From DATGLE01 sp035294325 (GTDB lineage Bacteria; Chloroflexota; Ktedonobacteria; Ktedonobacterales; Ktedonobacteraceae): a stretch of DNA of 7,957 bases. The translations under genes and the position numbers were made by a program. Location: assembly GCA_035294325.1 (NCBI GenBank), contig DATGLE010000233.1, forward strand, positions 1 to 7,957, read 5' to 3'. The notes below the pieces were generated by a model. That model was not told where the DNA came from, made no database searches, and worked only from the letters and a program-made list of their open reading frames with translations. Position 1 is the stretch's first letter, and every line of letters starts with the position of its first letter. Positions 1 to 6,597 of this stretch are shown one piece after another.

Positions 1-2
1 CT

Positions 3-1202
3 CCCCCGGCCATACCCGCCACTCTGAGCCAGTTGATCGCTTCGATAGGCGGGCTGGATAATAGCGCGCAGTATCAGCCGTTATATCAACATCGCACCAT
101 CCTGGCGGGAGCGAGCGGGCTGAGTCCTGATGACCTGGCGCACGCTTACGATATCGCGCCACTCCATGATGGCGGTGTGCAGGGTGCGCAGCAAACCATC
201 GCCCTCTTTGAGCTGGACGGCTATCAGCGCAGCGATATCAACCAGTATTTCGCAGCCTACAATATTAACACTCCGCGCATCAGCAACGTTCTGATCGATC
301 ATTTCAGCGGCGCGGCAGGCATGGGGGCTATCGAGGTCGAACTGGATATCGAGACCGCAGCGTCCATAGCTCCGCAGGCGAATATCCTGGTCTACGAAGG
401 TCCCAACACCACACAGGGCCTCAACGATACTTATGCCCGCATCGTGAACGATGGCCGGGCGCAGGTCGTCTCGATTAGCTGGGGGCTGTGTGAGGCGAGT
501 TCGGGTGCTGCCGAATTGCAGACGCTGGACACATTTTTCAAGCAGGGCGCATTGGAGGGCATGAGCTTTGTGGCCGGGTCGGGCGATGCCGGTGCCTTCG
601 ATTGCCAGGATAACCGGCTGGCCGTAGACTCGCCCGCCGATGATCCTTATGTCACCGGAACGGGCGCGACTACCCTCCAGTTGGCGGCGGCGGGCTATGG
701 CAGCGAGTCGGTCTGGTCGGATGCCAGCGAGATCCAGCGCGGGCCGCATGGGGCAGGCAGCGGCGGTGGCCTGAGCAGCTATTTCAGGCAGGCAGGATGG
801 CAGCAGGGGCCGGGGGTACGCAACGCCTACAGCAACGGCATGCGCGAGGTACCTGATGTCACGGCGGCGGGCGCTCCCGGCTACAATGTCTACTGTACCG
901 TGCACAATGCGGGCTGCCCGCCTGCGGGCTGGCTCACCATCGAGGGTACCAGCGCGGCGGTTCCCCTCTGGGCCTCCAGTCTCCTGCTCATCAACCAGTA
1001 TCTTATGGCGCAGGGAGCAGGCAGAATAGGACAGGCCAACCCCGCACTCTATAAACTGTTCAACACAGCACAGCCATATTCACCATTTCACGATGTTATC
1101 GCCGGCGACAATCTCTACTATTCCGCTACTCGCGGCTATGACCTGGCGAGCGGCATCGGCTCGCCCGACATCTATAACATCGCGCGCGACCTCGCCGCCT
1201 GA
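3..1202 (+). CDS. Sedolisin-family (S53) serine-carboxyl peptidase, N-terminus missing
   Basis: This is an acid-active, normally secreted endopeptidase of the sedolisin/kumamolisin family. The frame is open to the left edge, so the signal peptide and most of the pro-domain lie outside; a TTG at 33 is only the first possible start codon, not a real start. Counting from that TTG codon, residues 1-25 resemble the end of the pro-domain and the catalytic domain follows to the stop. The triad is visible: Glu101 and Asp105 (E-x3-D in EVELD), Ser307 in GTSAAVPLWA, and the oxyanion Asp185 in SGDAGA. The C-terminal calcium site is suggested by Asp354-Val355 and the GIGSP loop at 374-378. Four cysteines (153, 191, 288, 295) could form disulfides. 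There is no C-terminal extension. The family is certain from these motifs; substrate and secretion are inferred from the family. Confidence 0.93.
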   Translation, partial: PPAIPATLSQLIASIGGLDNSAQYQPLYQHRTILAGASGLSPDDLAHAYDIAPLHDGGVQGAQQTIALFELDGYQRSDINQYFAAYNINTPRISNVLIDHFSGAAGMGAIEVELDIETAASIAPQANILVYEGPNTTQGLNDTYARIVNDGRAQVVSISWGLCEASSGAAELQTLDTFFKQGALEGMSFVAGSGDAGAFDCQDNRLAVDSPADDPYVTGTGATTLQLAAAGYGSESVWSDASEIQRGPHGAGSGGGLSSYFRQAGWQQGPGVRNAYSNGMREVPDVTAAGAPGYNVYCTVHNAGCPPAGWLTIEGTSAAVPLWASSLLLINQYLMAQGAGRIGQANPALYKLFNTAQPYSPFHDVIAGDNLYYSATRGYDLASGIGSPDIYNIARDLAA

Positions 1203-1212
1203 TCCTCAGCCC

Positions 1213-1404
1213 CTCACCCTCTCCCGGCGAGCGTGCGCATGGCTCCGCCATCGCGTTCAATCTGGATGCCGAGCTTGAACAGGCGCTCACCCTCTCCCGG
1301 CGAGCGTGCGCATGGCTCCGCCACCGCGTTCAATCTGGATGCCGGGCTTGAACAGGCGCACACCCTCTCCTGGCGGGCGTGCGCATGGCCCCCCGCCGCG
1401 CAAT
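1213..1404 (+). repeat. 73-bp direct tandem repeat, about 2.6 copies
   Basis: Unit 1 is 1213-1285 and unit 2 is 1286-1358; they differ at only two positions (the second base of the ATCGCG/ACCGCG stretch and one A/G in the GCCGAGC/GCCGGGC stretch). Unit 3 starts at 1359, is more diverged, and loses three bases in the middle before running into the hairpin at 1406. Each unit contains CTCACCCTCTCCCGGCGAG, then GTGCGCATGGCTCCGCC, then GTTCAA and TTGAAC as a short inverted pair. The near identity of units 1 and 2 suggests recent duplication. The unit shares its GGCTCCGCC..GCG..CAAT core with the element near 6600-6700. Confidence 0.9.
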
Positions 1405-1405
1405 G

Positions 1406-1484
1406 GAATATGCCGGTGTAGAGCAGGCACTTTGTGCCTGCTCTACACCGGCATATTCTATAAAGCGAGCGCCGCAGGCGCGAG
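1406..1484 (+). repeat. Modular hairpin element, copy 1
   Basis: A perfect 25-bp inverted repeat (arms 1406-1430 and 1434-1458) closes on a 3-nt TTT loop. Ten bases later a satellite hairpin GCGCC-GCA-GGCGC (1469-1481) begins the 16-mer GCGCCGCAGGCGCGAG (1469-1484). The same 16-mer occurs reverse-complemented at 6598-6613, again next to a long stem with a 3-nt loop, so this is a dispersed repeat rather than a one-off structure. It lies about 200 bases after the sedolisin stop and has no run of T on its 3' side, so a role as an intrinsic terminator is possible but unproven. Confidence 0.85.
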
Positions 1485-1564
1485 CACATGAGCCAGGCGG
1501 AAAGCAGATATACTCTGAAAGGCATTCCGCATCCTTAAATCGGCCCGTATTTCTCTTGCCGGTA

Positions 1565-1573
1565 TGATATACT
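1565..1573 (+). promoter_or_regulatory. Candidate extended -10 promoter for the GT/GH57 operon
   Basis: TGATATACT at 1565-1573 fits an extended -10 (TG, one base, then TATACT). No good -35 box lies 16-18 bases upstream, as is common for extended -10 promoters. Transcription would start near 1580, giving a leader of roughly 130 nt before the glycosyltransferase start. A second TATACT at 1509-1514 lacks the TG and a -35 box. This is inference from consensus only. Confidence 0.4.
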
Positions 1574-1709
1574 GGGAGTGAAACAGCTTCGTGCTGAAAA
1601 ACGTTCTCTATCTGGTACAGGAAAAATAGTATCACCGGGTAGGGCATAAAGAAGAGCCAGGTGCCAGCCTCTTCCTCCCTGGTAAGAGCAAGAACTACGA
1701 GGATGTCTG

Positions 1710-3119
1710 ATGATGAATTTAGATGGAGCCATATCGCCTGAGAATACGTTATTTGTATTGCTCTGTTTTGAGGGGCCTGATGTCTATTCCACCGCCGGCG
1801 GCCTGGGGACGCGCATCTCGGAACTGAGCGAGGCGCTGGCGACGCAAGGATACACCACGCACTTGATTTTTATCGGCGATCCCTATAAACCCGCGACTGA
1901 ACTGCGCGTAGATGGCCGCCTGATACTCAAACGCTGGTCGCAGTGGGTGAGCAAATATTATCCCAACGGTGTCTACGATGGTGAGGAGCAGAAGCTCTAC
2001 GATTATAATGAAAGCGTTCCTTATCATATTTACAATGACATCGTTATGCCGGCGGCTGCGCAGGGGAAAACTGTCGTTATCATGGGCGAGGACTGGCATA
2101 CTGCCGAGACGCTCTGCCGCGTATCTGACCTGCTGCACTGGTTCGGTGTGCGTCAGAAAGCACTGCTCCTGTGGAACCTCAACAGTCTGATGTCGCTGCA
2201 CCGCATCAACTGGGGCCGGCTCAGCTATGTGGCGACGCTCTGTACAGTCAGCAAATATATGAAGCACAAGATGTGGGAGTATGGCGTCAACCCGCTCGTC
2301 ATCCCCAACGGCATTCCCGCCCGCCACATGACGCCCGTCGATGAGAAGTCTGTGCAGCGACTACGCGCTATCGCTCGCCGCGACGATCCGCGCCGCCTCT
2401 TCCTGTTCAAGATCGGGCGTTTCGATCCCGATAAGCGCTGGATGATGGCTATCGAGGCGGTTGCACGCCTGAAAGAGAACGGCTATCCAGTTACCCTCTT
2501 TGTGCGCGGCGGCATCGAGCCGCATGGCGCCGAGGTCTTCGGGCATGCCTACAATCGCGGCCTCTCGATCAGGGATATCGTCGCGCAGCGTCCCAACCTG
2601 ACGCAGTGCCTCGACGCAATAGAGCAGGCCGGGCCGGCTGATATCTACAATATGCGCTTTTTTATGCCCGAAGAGTTCGTGCGCACAACATACGCAGCCG
2701 CCGATGCCACACTGGCGAATAGCGGTCACGAACCCTTTGGCCTCGTTGCTCTCGAAGTCATGGCCGCGCGGGGCATCGCCGTGACCGGCAGCACGGGTGA
2801 GGATTACGCCATCTCCTTTGAGAACGCCATCGTGACCGAGACCGATGATCCCGACGAGATTGTTGGCTATCTGCTCTACCTGCGCCGCCATCCCGAGGAG
2901 CAGGAGCGCATCCGCTCCAGCGGGCATCTCACAGCCAGACAATTCCTATGGGAGCGCGTGATCGAAAATCTGATCGGAAAATTAGAGTTCCTTGTCCGCA
3001 AGCACGGCATTATACTGCCGCAGCCGCAGTCCGGCGCGGAGCCAGCGCGGGAGGAAGCGGTGAGCGCGGAGGCGCCCCAGAAGAAAATTGCGCGTGAAGA
3101 GCCGAGCAAGGTAATCTGA
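1710..3119 (+). CDS. GT-B glycosyltransferase, glycogen/starch-synthase-like (GT4/GT5 type)
   Basis: A 469-residue retaining glycosyltransferase with the two-Rossmann GT-B fold, predicted to be cytosolic since no signal peptide or membrane segment is seen. The N-terminal domain has the nucleotide-sugar loop GGLGTR (30-35), like the KxGGLGD loop of glycogen synthases, and GEDWHTAETL (126-135), like their HDWHT motif. The C-terminal domain has VIPNGIP (197-203), GRFDPDKRW (236-244, with the donor-phosphate-binding Arg and Lys) and the EPFGLVALE EX7E motif (341-349). Residues 437-469 are a charged, probably disordered tail. The start is supported by GAGGA at 1699-1703, 6 nt before the first ATG and 9 nt before a second, adjacent ATG. 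It is the first gene of an operon with the GH57 gene. Donor and acceptor cannot be read from sequence; an alpha-glucan role is inferred from the neighbour. Confidence 0.88.
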   Translation: MMNLDGAISPENTLFVLLCFEGPDVYSTAGGLGTRISELSEALATQGYTTHLIFIGDPYKPATELRVDGRLILKRWSQWVSKYYPNGVYDGEEQKLYDYNESVPYHIYNDIVMPAAAQGKTVVIMGEDWHTAETLCRVSDLLHWFGVRQKALLLWNLNSLMSLHRINWGRLSYVATLCTVSKYMKHKMWEYGVNPLVIPNGIPARHMTPVDEKSVQRLRAIARRDDPRRLFLFKIGRFDPDKRWMMAIEAVARLKENGYPVTLFVRGGIEPHGAEVFGHAYNRGLSIRDIVAQRPNLTQCLDAIEQAGPADIYNMRFFMPEEFVRTTYAAADATLANSGHEPFGLVALEVMAARGIAVTGSTGEDYAISFENAIVTETDDPDEIVGYLLYLRRHPEEQERIRSSGHLTARQFLWERVIENLIGKLEFLVRKHGIILPQPQSGAEPAREEAVSAEAPQKKIAREEPSKVI

Positions 3120-3124
3120 GAGGA
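3119..3124 (+). promoter_or_regulatory. Shine-Dalgarno site that decides the GH57 start
   Basis: AGAGGA overlaps the last base of the glycosyltransferase stop codon. It lies 8 nt before the ATG at 3133, which is ideal, but only 2 nt before the in-frame GTG at 3127, which is too close. The ATG is therefore preferred. The overlap with the upstream stop also fits translational coupling. Confidence 0.7.
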
Positions 3125-3132
3125 TAGTGAGT

Positions 3133-4539
3133 ATGGTTGCGGATCTAGCGATTTATACCGTGGTGCATCAGCCGCGCCGCCTGAAGCTGCCCGCGCAGCC
3201 GATCCCGCGTGGAGCGTCGGTTGAGGACATCACGCGTTGTCTTTTTGATGAGCGCATGAACGAGCGCTACTTTAGAAAGGTTGCGCAATACTGCTACTAC
3301 CCGGCGGGGCGCATGTTCCTGGAACTGGTACGCCAGGGGCTGCGGCTCTCGATTGGCTTCTCGCTCTCCTTTGTGCGCCAGGCGTGTGCCTGGGACCCCA
3401 CGCTGCTCGGCCTGTTTCGCGAACTGGTGGCGGAGGAGAATGTGGAACTGATCGGCGTCGAACCCTATCATAGCTTCCTGTTCCTGCTCGATCTGCCGGC
3501 CTTTATCGTGCGTATGCAGGAGATGGCCGGCGAACTGGAGAAGATATTCGGCAAGCGCCCGGTTGTGACCGATACAACCGAGATGTGCATGTCGGCTACG
3601 CTCTACAACGCGCTCGACATGGCAGGCTTTCATGGCGCTGTGATGGATGGGCGCCCGTGGGTGATGGGCTGGCGCGAGCCTACCCACCTCTATCGCTATG
3701 GTGATGACGGTCCCTACCCTCTGCCCATCGATGGCAAGAAGATGAGGGCGCGCAAGCGGCGCACCACCGATGATGGAGCGCTCGATGAGGCGGCCCCGGC
3801 ATCGCACGAGCCGTATCTGCTCACACGTCACCTCGATCTGAGCGACGATGTGGGCTATCGCTTCTCCAACCGGGGCTGGTCCGGCTATCCGCTCTACGCC
3901 GATACCTATGCCAACTGGATTGCTCATACCTGGGGCGACCTGGCGCTGCTCGGCTGGGATTTCGAGACCTTCGGCGAGCATCATCGCCGCGATAGTGGCA
4001 TCTTCGAGTTTATGCGCGCCTTGCCGGGCGAACTCGCGAAGCGCAACGTGACCTGCTATACCGCGAGCCAGCTTATAGAGCGCCACAGCGCGCAGGCGTA
4101 TCACCTGCCCCTGCCGGTTCATCCCACAACGTGGGCAGGCAGCGGAGGCATGGAGTTCTTCCTGGGCAACGCTGCCCAGCAGAACATCTTGCAGCTTATG
4201 GGACATGTCTATGGCATGGCGCGGCTCACCGAGAATCCCGACCTGATCGACCTGGCGCTCTGGCTGGCGCAGTCCGATAACCTGCACCTGATCCAGTGGT
4301 TCGGGCGCAGCGGGCCGGAGGCGGAGGTTTCGGCCTATTTCACACCGCAGGAGTGGTGGGCGCTGGGGCCGAACGGCGTGATCCATGAGCAGCAGCAGGT
4401 CTATATCAACGCCCTGCATGCAATGGAGCCGTACCTGCCTTCACGCGTGAGCCGCCGCGCTATACGCAAGCGCGCGAGCAGTAATAGCAGCCGGTCCAGG
4501 CGCGAACCGGTGCTGCAACATGCAGCGGCGCGGAAATAA
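3133..4539 (+). CDS. Glycoside hydrolase family 57 (alpha-amylase/glucanotransferase type)
   Basis: A 468-residue GH57 enzyme, which would hydrolyse or transfer alpha-1,4 or alpha-1,6 glucan chains. It has no signal peptide, so it is probably cytosolic. The family's conserved regions appear in order: HQPRR (12-16), GVEPYHS (108-114), TDTTE (146-150) with Glu150 as predicted nucleophile, WDFETFGEH (275-283) with Asp276 as predicted acid/base, and SDNLHLIQWF (381-390) near the C-terminus. LSDDVGYRFSNRGWS (236-250) is typical of the alpha-amylase branch. A charged insertion lies at about 200-225, and the last 30 residues are rich in Arg and Ser (nine basic residues in 438-457). Start chosen by the SD at 3119-3124. 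It follows the glycosyltransferase by 13 nt in one operon, which suggests joint alpha-glucan metabolism. The stop lies inside the terminator stem. The exact activity (amylase, branching or transferase) is not decidable here. Confidence 0.9.
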   Translation: MVADLAIYTVVHQPRRLKLPAQPIPRGASVEDITRCLFDERMNERYFRKVAQYCYYPAGRMFLELVRQGLRLSIGFSLSFVRQACAWDPTLLGLFRELVAEENVELIGVEPYHSFLFLLDLPAFIVRMQEMAGELEKIFGKRPVVTDTTEMCMSATLYNALDMAGFHGAVMDGRPWVMGWREPTHLYRYGDDGPYPLPIDGKKMRARKRRTTDDGALDEAAPASHEPYLLTRHLDLSDDVGYRFSNRGWSGYPLYADTYANWIAHTWGDLALLGWDFETFGEHHRRDSGIFEFMRALPGELAKRNVTCYTASQLIERHSAQAYHLPLPVHPTTWAGSGGMEFFLGNAAQQNILQLMGHVYGMARLTENPDLIDLALWLAQSDNLHLIQWFGRSGPEAEVSAYFTPQEWWALGPNGVIHEQQQVYINALHAMEPYLPSRVSRRAIRKRASSNSSRSRREPVLQHAAARK

Positions 4540-4601
4540 CATTGGGAACAGAAGCGGCCACCGGCCCACAGCCGGTGGCCGCTTCTGTTCCCAATGTTAT
4601 T
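4535..4601. terminator. Bidirectional intrinsic terminator, 31-bp perfect stem
   Basis: Arms 4535-4565 and 4571-4601 are perfectly complementary over 31 bp with a 5-nt loop (CCACA). The outer stem is AATAAC/GTTATT, so each strand ends in a short T-containing tail after a GC-rich core. The stem holds the whole TAA stop of the GH57 gene (4537-4539) on one side and most of the glutamine synthetase stop (4600-4602, complement) on the other. The position between converging genes and the symmetry fit one terminator serving both. The U-tract is weak. Confidence 0.85.
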
Positions 4602-5997
4602 AGAACACGGGCAGGTAGCGCTCAAGCTCCCAGCCGTGGACCTGCTGGCGATACTCGATCCATTCGATGCTTTTTGCATCCATGAAACCTTCATAGATGG
4701 AATCGCCGAGGATGTCGCGGATCAGTGGATCTTCGCGCAGCCCATCCAGCGCTTCGCCGAGCGTTGCCGGAAGCAGGCGCGAGCGCGGGCGCAGGCGTTC
4801 CTGCTCATCCTGCAAGAAGAGATTCTCGTCCATCGCCGGCGGCAGTTCCAGTTTGCGCTGGATGCCGTCCAGACCGGTACGCAGCATCACCGCCAGCGCC
4901 AGGTAGGGGTTGCAACTGGGATCGGTGCAGCGCAGTTCGATGCGCATCGAGGTCTGGGGATCGGTGCTCAGGTGCGGCACGCGGATCAGCGCCTGGCGAT
5001 TTATACGTCCCCAGTTGACGAAGATCGGCGCCTCGAAGCCGCGCACCAGGCGTTTGTATGAGTTTACCAGCGGCGCGAGGATCGCGCACATTGAGCGCGC
5101 GTGGGCCAGTTGCCCGGCAATGAAGCAGCGCCCGATCTCTGAGAGACCATACTCGGCGTGCTCGTCAACAAAGGCGTTTTTGCCGGTCTCGCAATCGATC
5201 AACTGCTGATGAATATGCAGCCCCGAGCCGTTGACGCCATAGAACGGCTTGGGCAAAAAGGTCGCGTAGAGGCCGTGCTGCGCGGCAATGGCTTTCAGCA
5301 CATACTTGGCGGTCATCAGGCCGTCGGCGCTGTGCAGAGCGGCGTCCATTTCAAAGTCCAGTTCGTGCTGGCCGGCGGCAACCTCGTGGTGGCTGGTCTC
5401 GATGCTAAAGCCCATGCGTTCGAGCGCGTAGACCATCTGCCGGCGCACGGTGGCCGCGAGATCGGTGGAGAGGTCGAAGTAGCCGCCGCGATCATGTGGC
5501 AGCGGTGAGGGCTTGCTGCCATCGAGGCGCAGCAGGAAAAACTCCAGTTCCGGCGCTGCACGGAACTCATAGCCCATCGCGCGCGCAGTTTCCAGCGCCT
5601 GCATCAGCGTCGCGCGCGGATCCCCGTCAAAACGCTCGCCATCGGGTGTGCGCACGTCGCAGATCACGCGTGCCACAACATCGTCTTCCTCCGGCTCATA
5701 ATCTTGCTGTATTCCACTGGCCGGCACGGGCCGTACCTCGCCGGGCAGCACGGCGAAGGTCGCAAGATCGGGAAAGAGGTACATGTCGCTCTCGGCGATG
5801 CGGGCGAATCCTTCCAGCGCGGAGCCGTCGAACCATTTTCCGTGCGCGACGCATTCGGCAAACTGCTCGACGGGGATTGTCACACATTTCGCCATGCCTA
5901 CGACATCTGTGAACTCCAGGTTGATGAAGCGTACATGCTCCTGCTCAATAATTGCCCTGACCTGCTCATAATCGGCAGGCTGCTGCTGCTGTACCAT
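4600..5997 (-). CDS. glnA: Glutamine synthetase, type I-alpha
   Basis: Makes glutamine from glutamate, ammonium and ATP, as a cytosolic dodecamer in the family. The protein is 465 residues from ATG 5997-5995. The beta-grasp domain has FDGSALEGFARIAESDM (56-72), with Asp57 at the ammonium site and Arg66 matching the Bacillus feedback-inhibition Arg62. Metal and substrate ligands are Glu150, Glu152, Glu205, Glu212 (HEVAAGQHELDF, 204-215), Asn256 and His261 (NGSGLHIH), Glu322 of the flap, and Glu354/Arg356. The adenylylation-site Tyr of GSI-beta is Phe394, and the beta insertion is absent, so control by adenylylation is unlikely. Oddities are Arg319 where KRLVPG normally has Pro, Gln335 in NRQA where NRSA is usual, and about 15 extra residues near 88-106. 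AGGAA a few bases before this ATG supports the start. An open frame continues upstream to 6177 but is made of repeat DNA. It converges on the GH57 gene. Confidence 0.93.
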   Translation of the reverse strand: MVQQQQPADYEQVRAIIEQEHVRFINLEFTDVVGMAKCVTIPVEQFAECVAHGKWFDGSALEGFARIAESDMYLFPDLATFAVLPGEVRPVPASGIQQDYEPEEDDVVARVICDVRTPDGERFDGDPRATLMQALETARAMGYEFRAAPELEFFLLRLDGSKPSPLPHDRGGYFDLSTDLAATVRRQMVYALERMGFSIETSHHEVAAGQHELDFEMDAALHSADGLMTAKYVLKAIAAQHGLYATFLPKPFYGVNGSGLHIHQQLIDCETGKNAFVDEHAEYGLSEIGRCFIAGQLAHARSMCAILAPLVNSYKRLVRGFEAPIFVNWGRINRQALIRVPHLSTDPQTSMRIELRCTDPSCNPYLALAVMLRTGLDGIQRKLELPPAMDENLFLQDEQERLRPRSRLLPATLGEALDGLREDPLIRDILGDSIYEGFMDAKSIEWIEYRQQVHGWELERYLPVF

Positions 5998-6059
5998 ATT
6001 TTCCTGCTCTGCTCCTCTCTTCGAGCCTCTCTGACCAGGGCTATGTAATTCTCCCCACG

Positions 6060-6124
6060 CCCCGCCCGAAAGGAAGAGTTTGGGCGGGGACACCCCGCGC
6101 TCCGCGAGGGGGCTGCCGCCCCCT
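6060..6124. repeat. Two adjacent GC-rich hairpins upstream of glnA
   Basis: The first pairs CCCCGCCC (6060-6067) with GGGCGGGG (6082-6089), extendable by two A-T pairs and a G-T wobble. The second pairs AGGGGGC (6107-6113) with GCCCCCT (6118-6124) around a TGCC loop. They lie 63-127 bases before the glnA start. They could be part of the leader if transcription starts further upstream, or simply dispersed repeat DNA; the sequence does not decide. Confidence 0.6.
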
Positions 6125-6218
6125 TGACCCCCGCTTCTGGCGAGCATTACAAGCCCTGCTCTCTGACGAGTCTGCATTGACCGTATGTGTGTTGGTGTGA
6201 TACTCGAAATTCGTAGCC

Positions 6219-6423
6219 GCGCGATGATGAGTATGAACGATCACGATCGGGAAAGCCTGACCGGTGTCGTCCAGAGCGCCAGCGCGGGTTCTGGCGGCGC
6301 GCAGCCGCCGCGCGTCGTTCAGGCGCTGCACACGGGTTGGCTCCTTCGCGGCGCTCGGGATGACCAGGCCGCCGGCTCGTCCACATGATTCCCGATCTTG
6401 TTCGTTCAAGATCATCATCGCGC
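6219..6423. repeat. Candidate 205-bp MITE with 35-bp terminal inverted repeats
   Basis: The 35 bases at 6219-6253 match the reverse complement of 6389-6423 at 30 of 35 positions without gaps; the outer 12 bases (GCGCGATGATGA) and the inner 9 are identical. The pair encloses 135 bp that contain a GGCGGC/GCCGCC hairpin (6293-6309) and no open frame of note. The right arm itself folds on GATCTTG (6394-6400) and CAAGATC (6407-6413). No exact target-site duplication is visible: the flanks read TCGTAGCC on the left and TCGTCCAGCC on the right. Size and structure fit a non-autonomous element, but mobility is inferred. Confidence 0.6.
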
Positions 6424-6597
6424 TCGTCCAGCCAGTAGAGTGCTTTCATGGCGCGATTTATTGCGCCGCTACGCAATTGCTAAGATTTCGCGCTCAATGA
6501 TGACGCAATCTTTAGAGTTTAGGACTGCATTTTTGCATGCGCGGTGCCTTCTGTCAAGGCCATATTTAAGAATGCGTCCGATTTGCGTCATACTCAC

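Larger units (their letters stand above)
1203..1709. other. Intergenic region between the sedolisin gene and the glycosyltransferase operon
   Basis: About 507 bases without a credible gene. The left half is a 73-bp tandem repeat followed by a strong hairpin and a small satellite hairpin. The right half, from about 1500, is more AT-rich and holds the likely promoter and leader of the glycosyltransferase operon. Short open frames here shift phase from one repeat unit to the next, because 73 is not a multiple of 3, and have no supporting ribosome binding sites. Confidence 0.8.

Noticed and set aside
81..905. A 274-codon minus-strand open frame within the sedolisin gene
   Set aside because: It is antisense to a gene with an intact catalytic triad, and its product has no recognisable motifs.
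1213..1404. Possible CRISPR array
   Set aside because: Units are joined head to tail with no unique spacers; it is a simple tandem duplication.
1214..1647. Several overlapping short open frames on both strands in the 73-bp repeat tract
   Set aside because: They are repeat DNA read in shifting frames, with no ribosome binding sites and no consistent product.
1652..1673. Imperfect hairpin (AAGAGCCAGG with CCAGCCTCTT) in the glycosyltransferase leader
   Set aside because: It has two internal mismatches over 10 bp and no supporting features; not distinguishable from chance.
3127..3129. GTG as the GH57 start
   Set aside because: The SD sequence lies only 2 nt away; the ATG at 3133 has proper spacing.
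3145..4419. A 424-codon open frame on the minus strand opposite the GH57 gene
   Set aside because: The GH57 frame has all its family motifs; the antisense translation shows no recognisable domain and arises from GC-rich codon bias.
4594..5912. Plus-strand open frames opposite glnA
   Set aside because: They are shadows of a well-conserved glutamine synthetase coding frame.
6124..6152. TTGACC as a -35 box with a -10 downstream
   Set aside because: No acceptable -10 hexamer at 15-18 bases, and no gene starts nearby on that strand.
6041..6476. Minus-strand open frames of 109 and 125 codons across the MITE-like element
   Set aside because: Composition is Arg/Ala-rich repeat translation, the two frames overlap each other, and neither has a ribosome binding site or domain.
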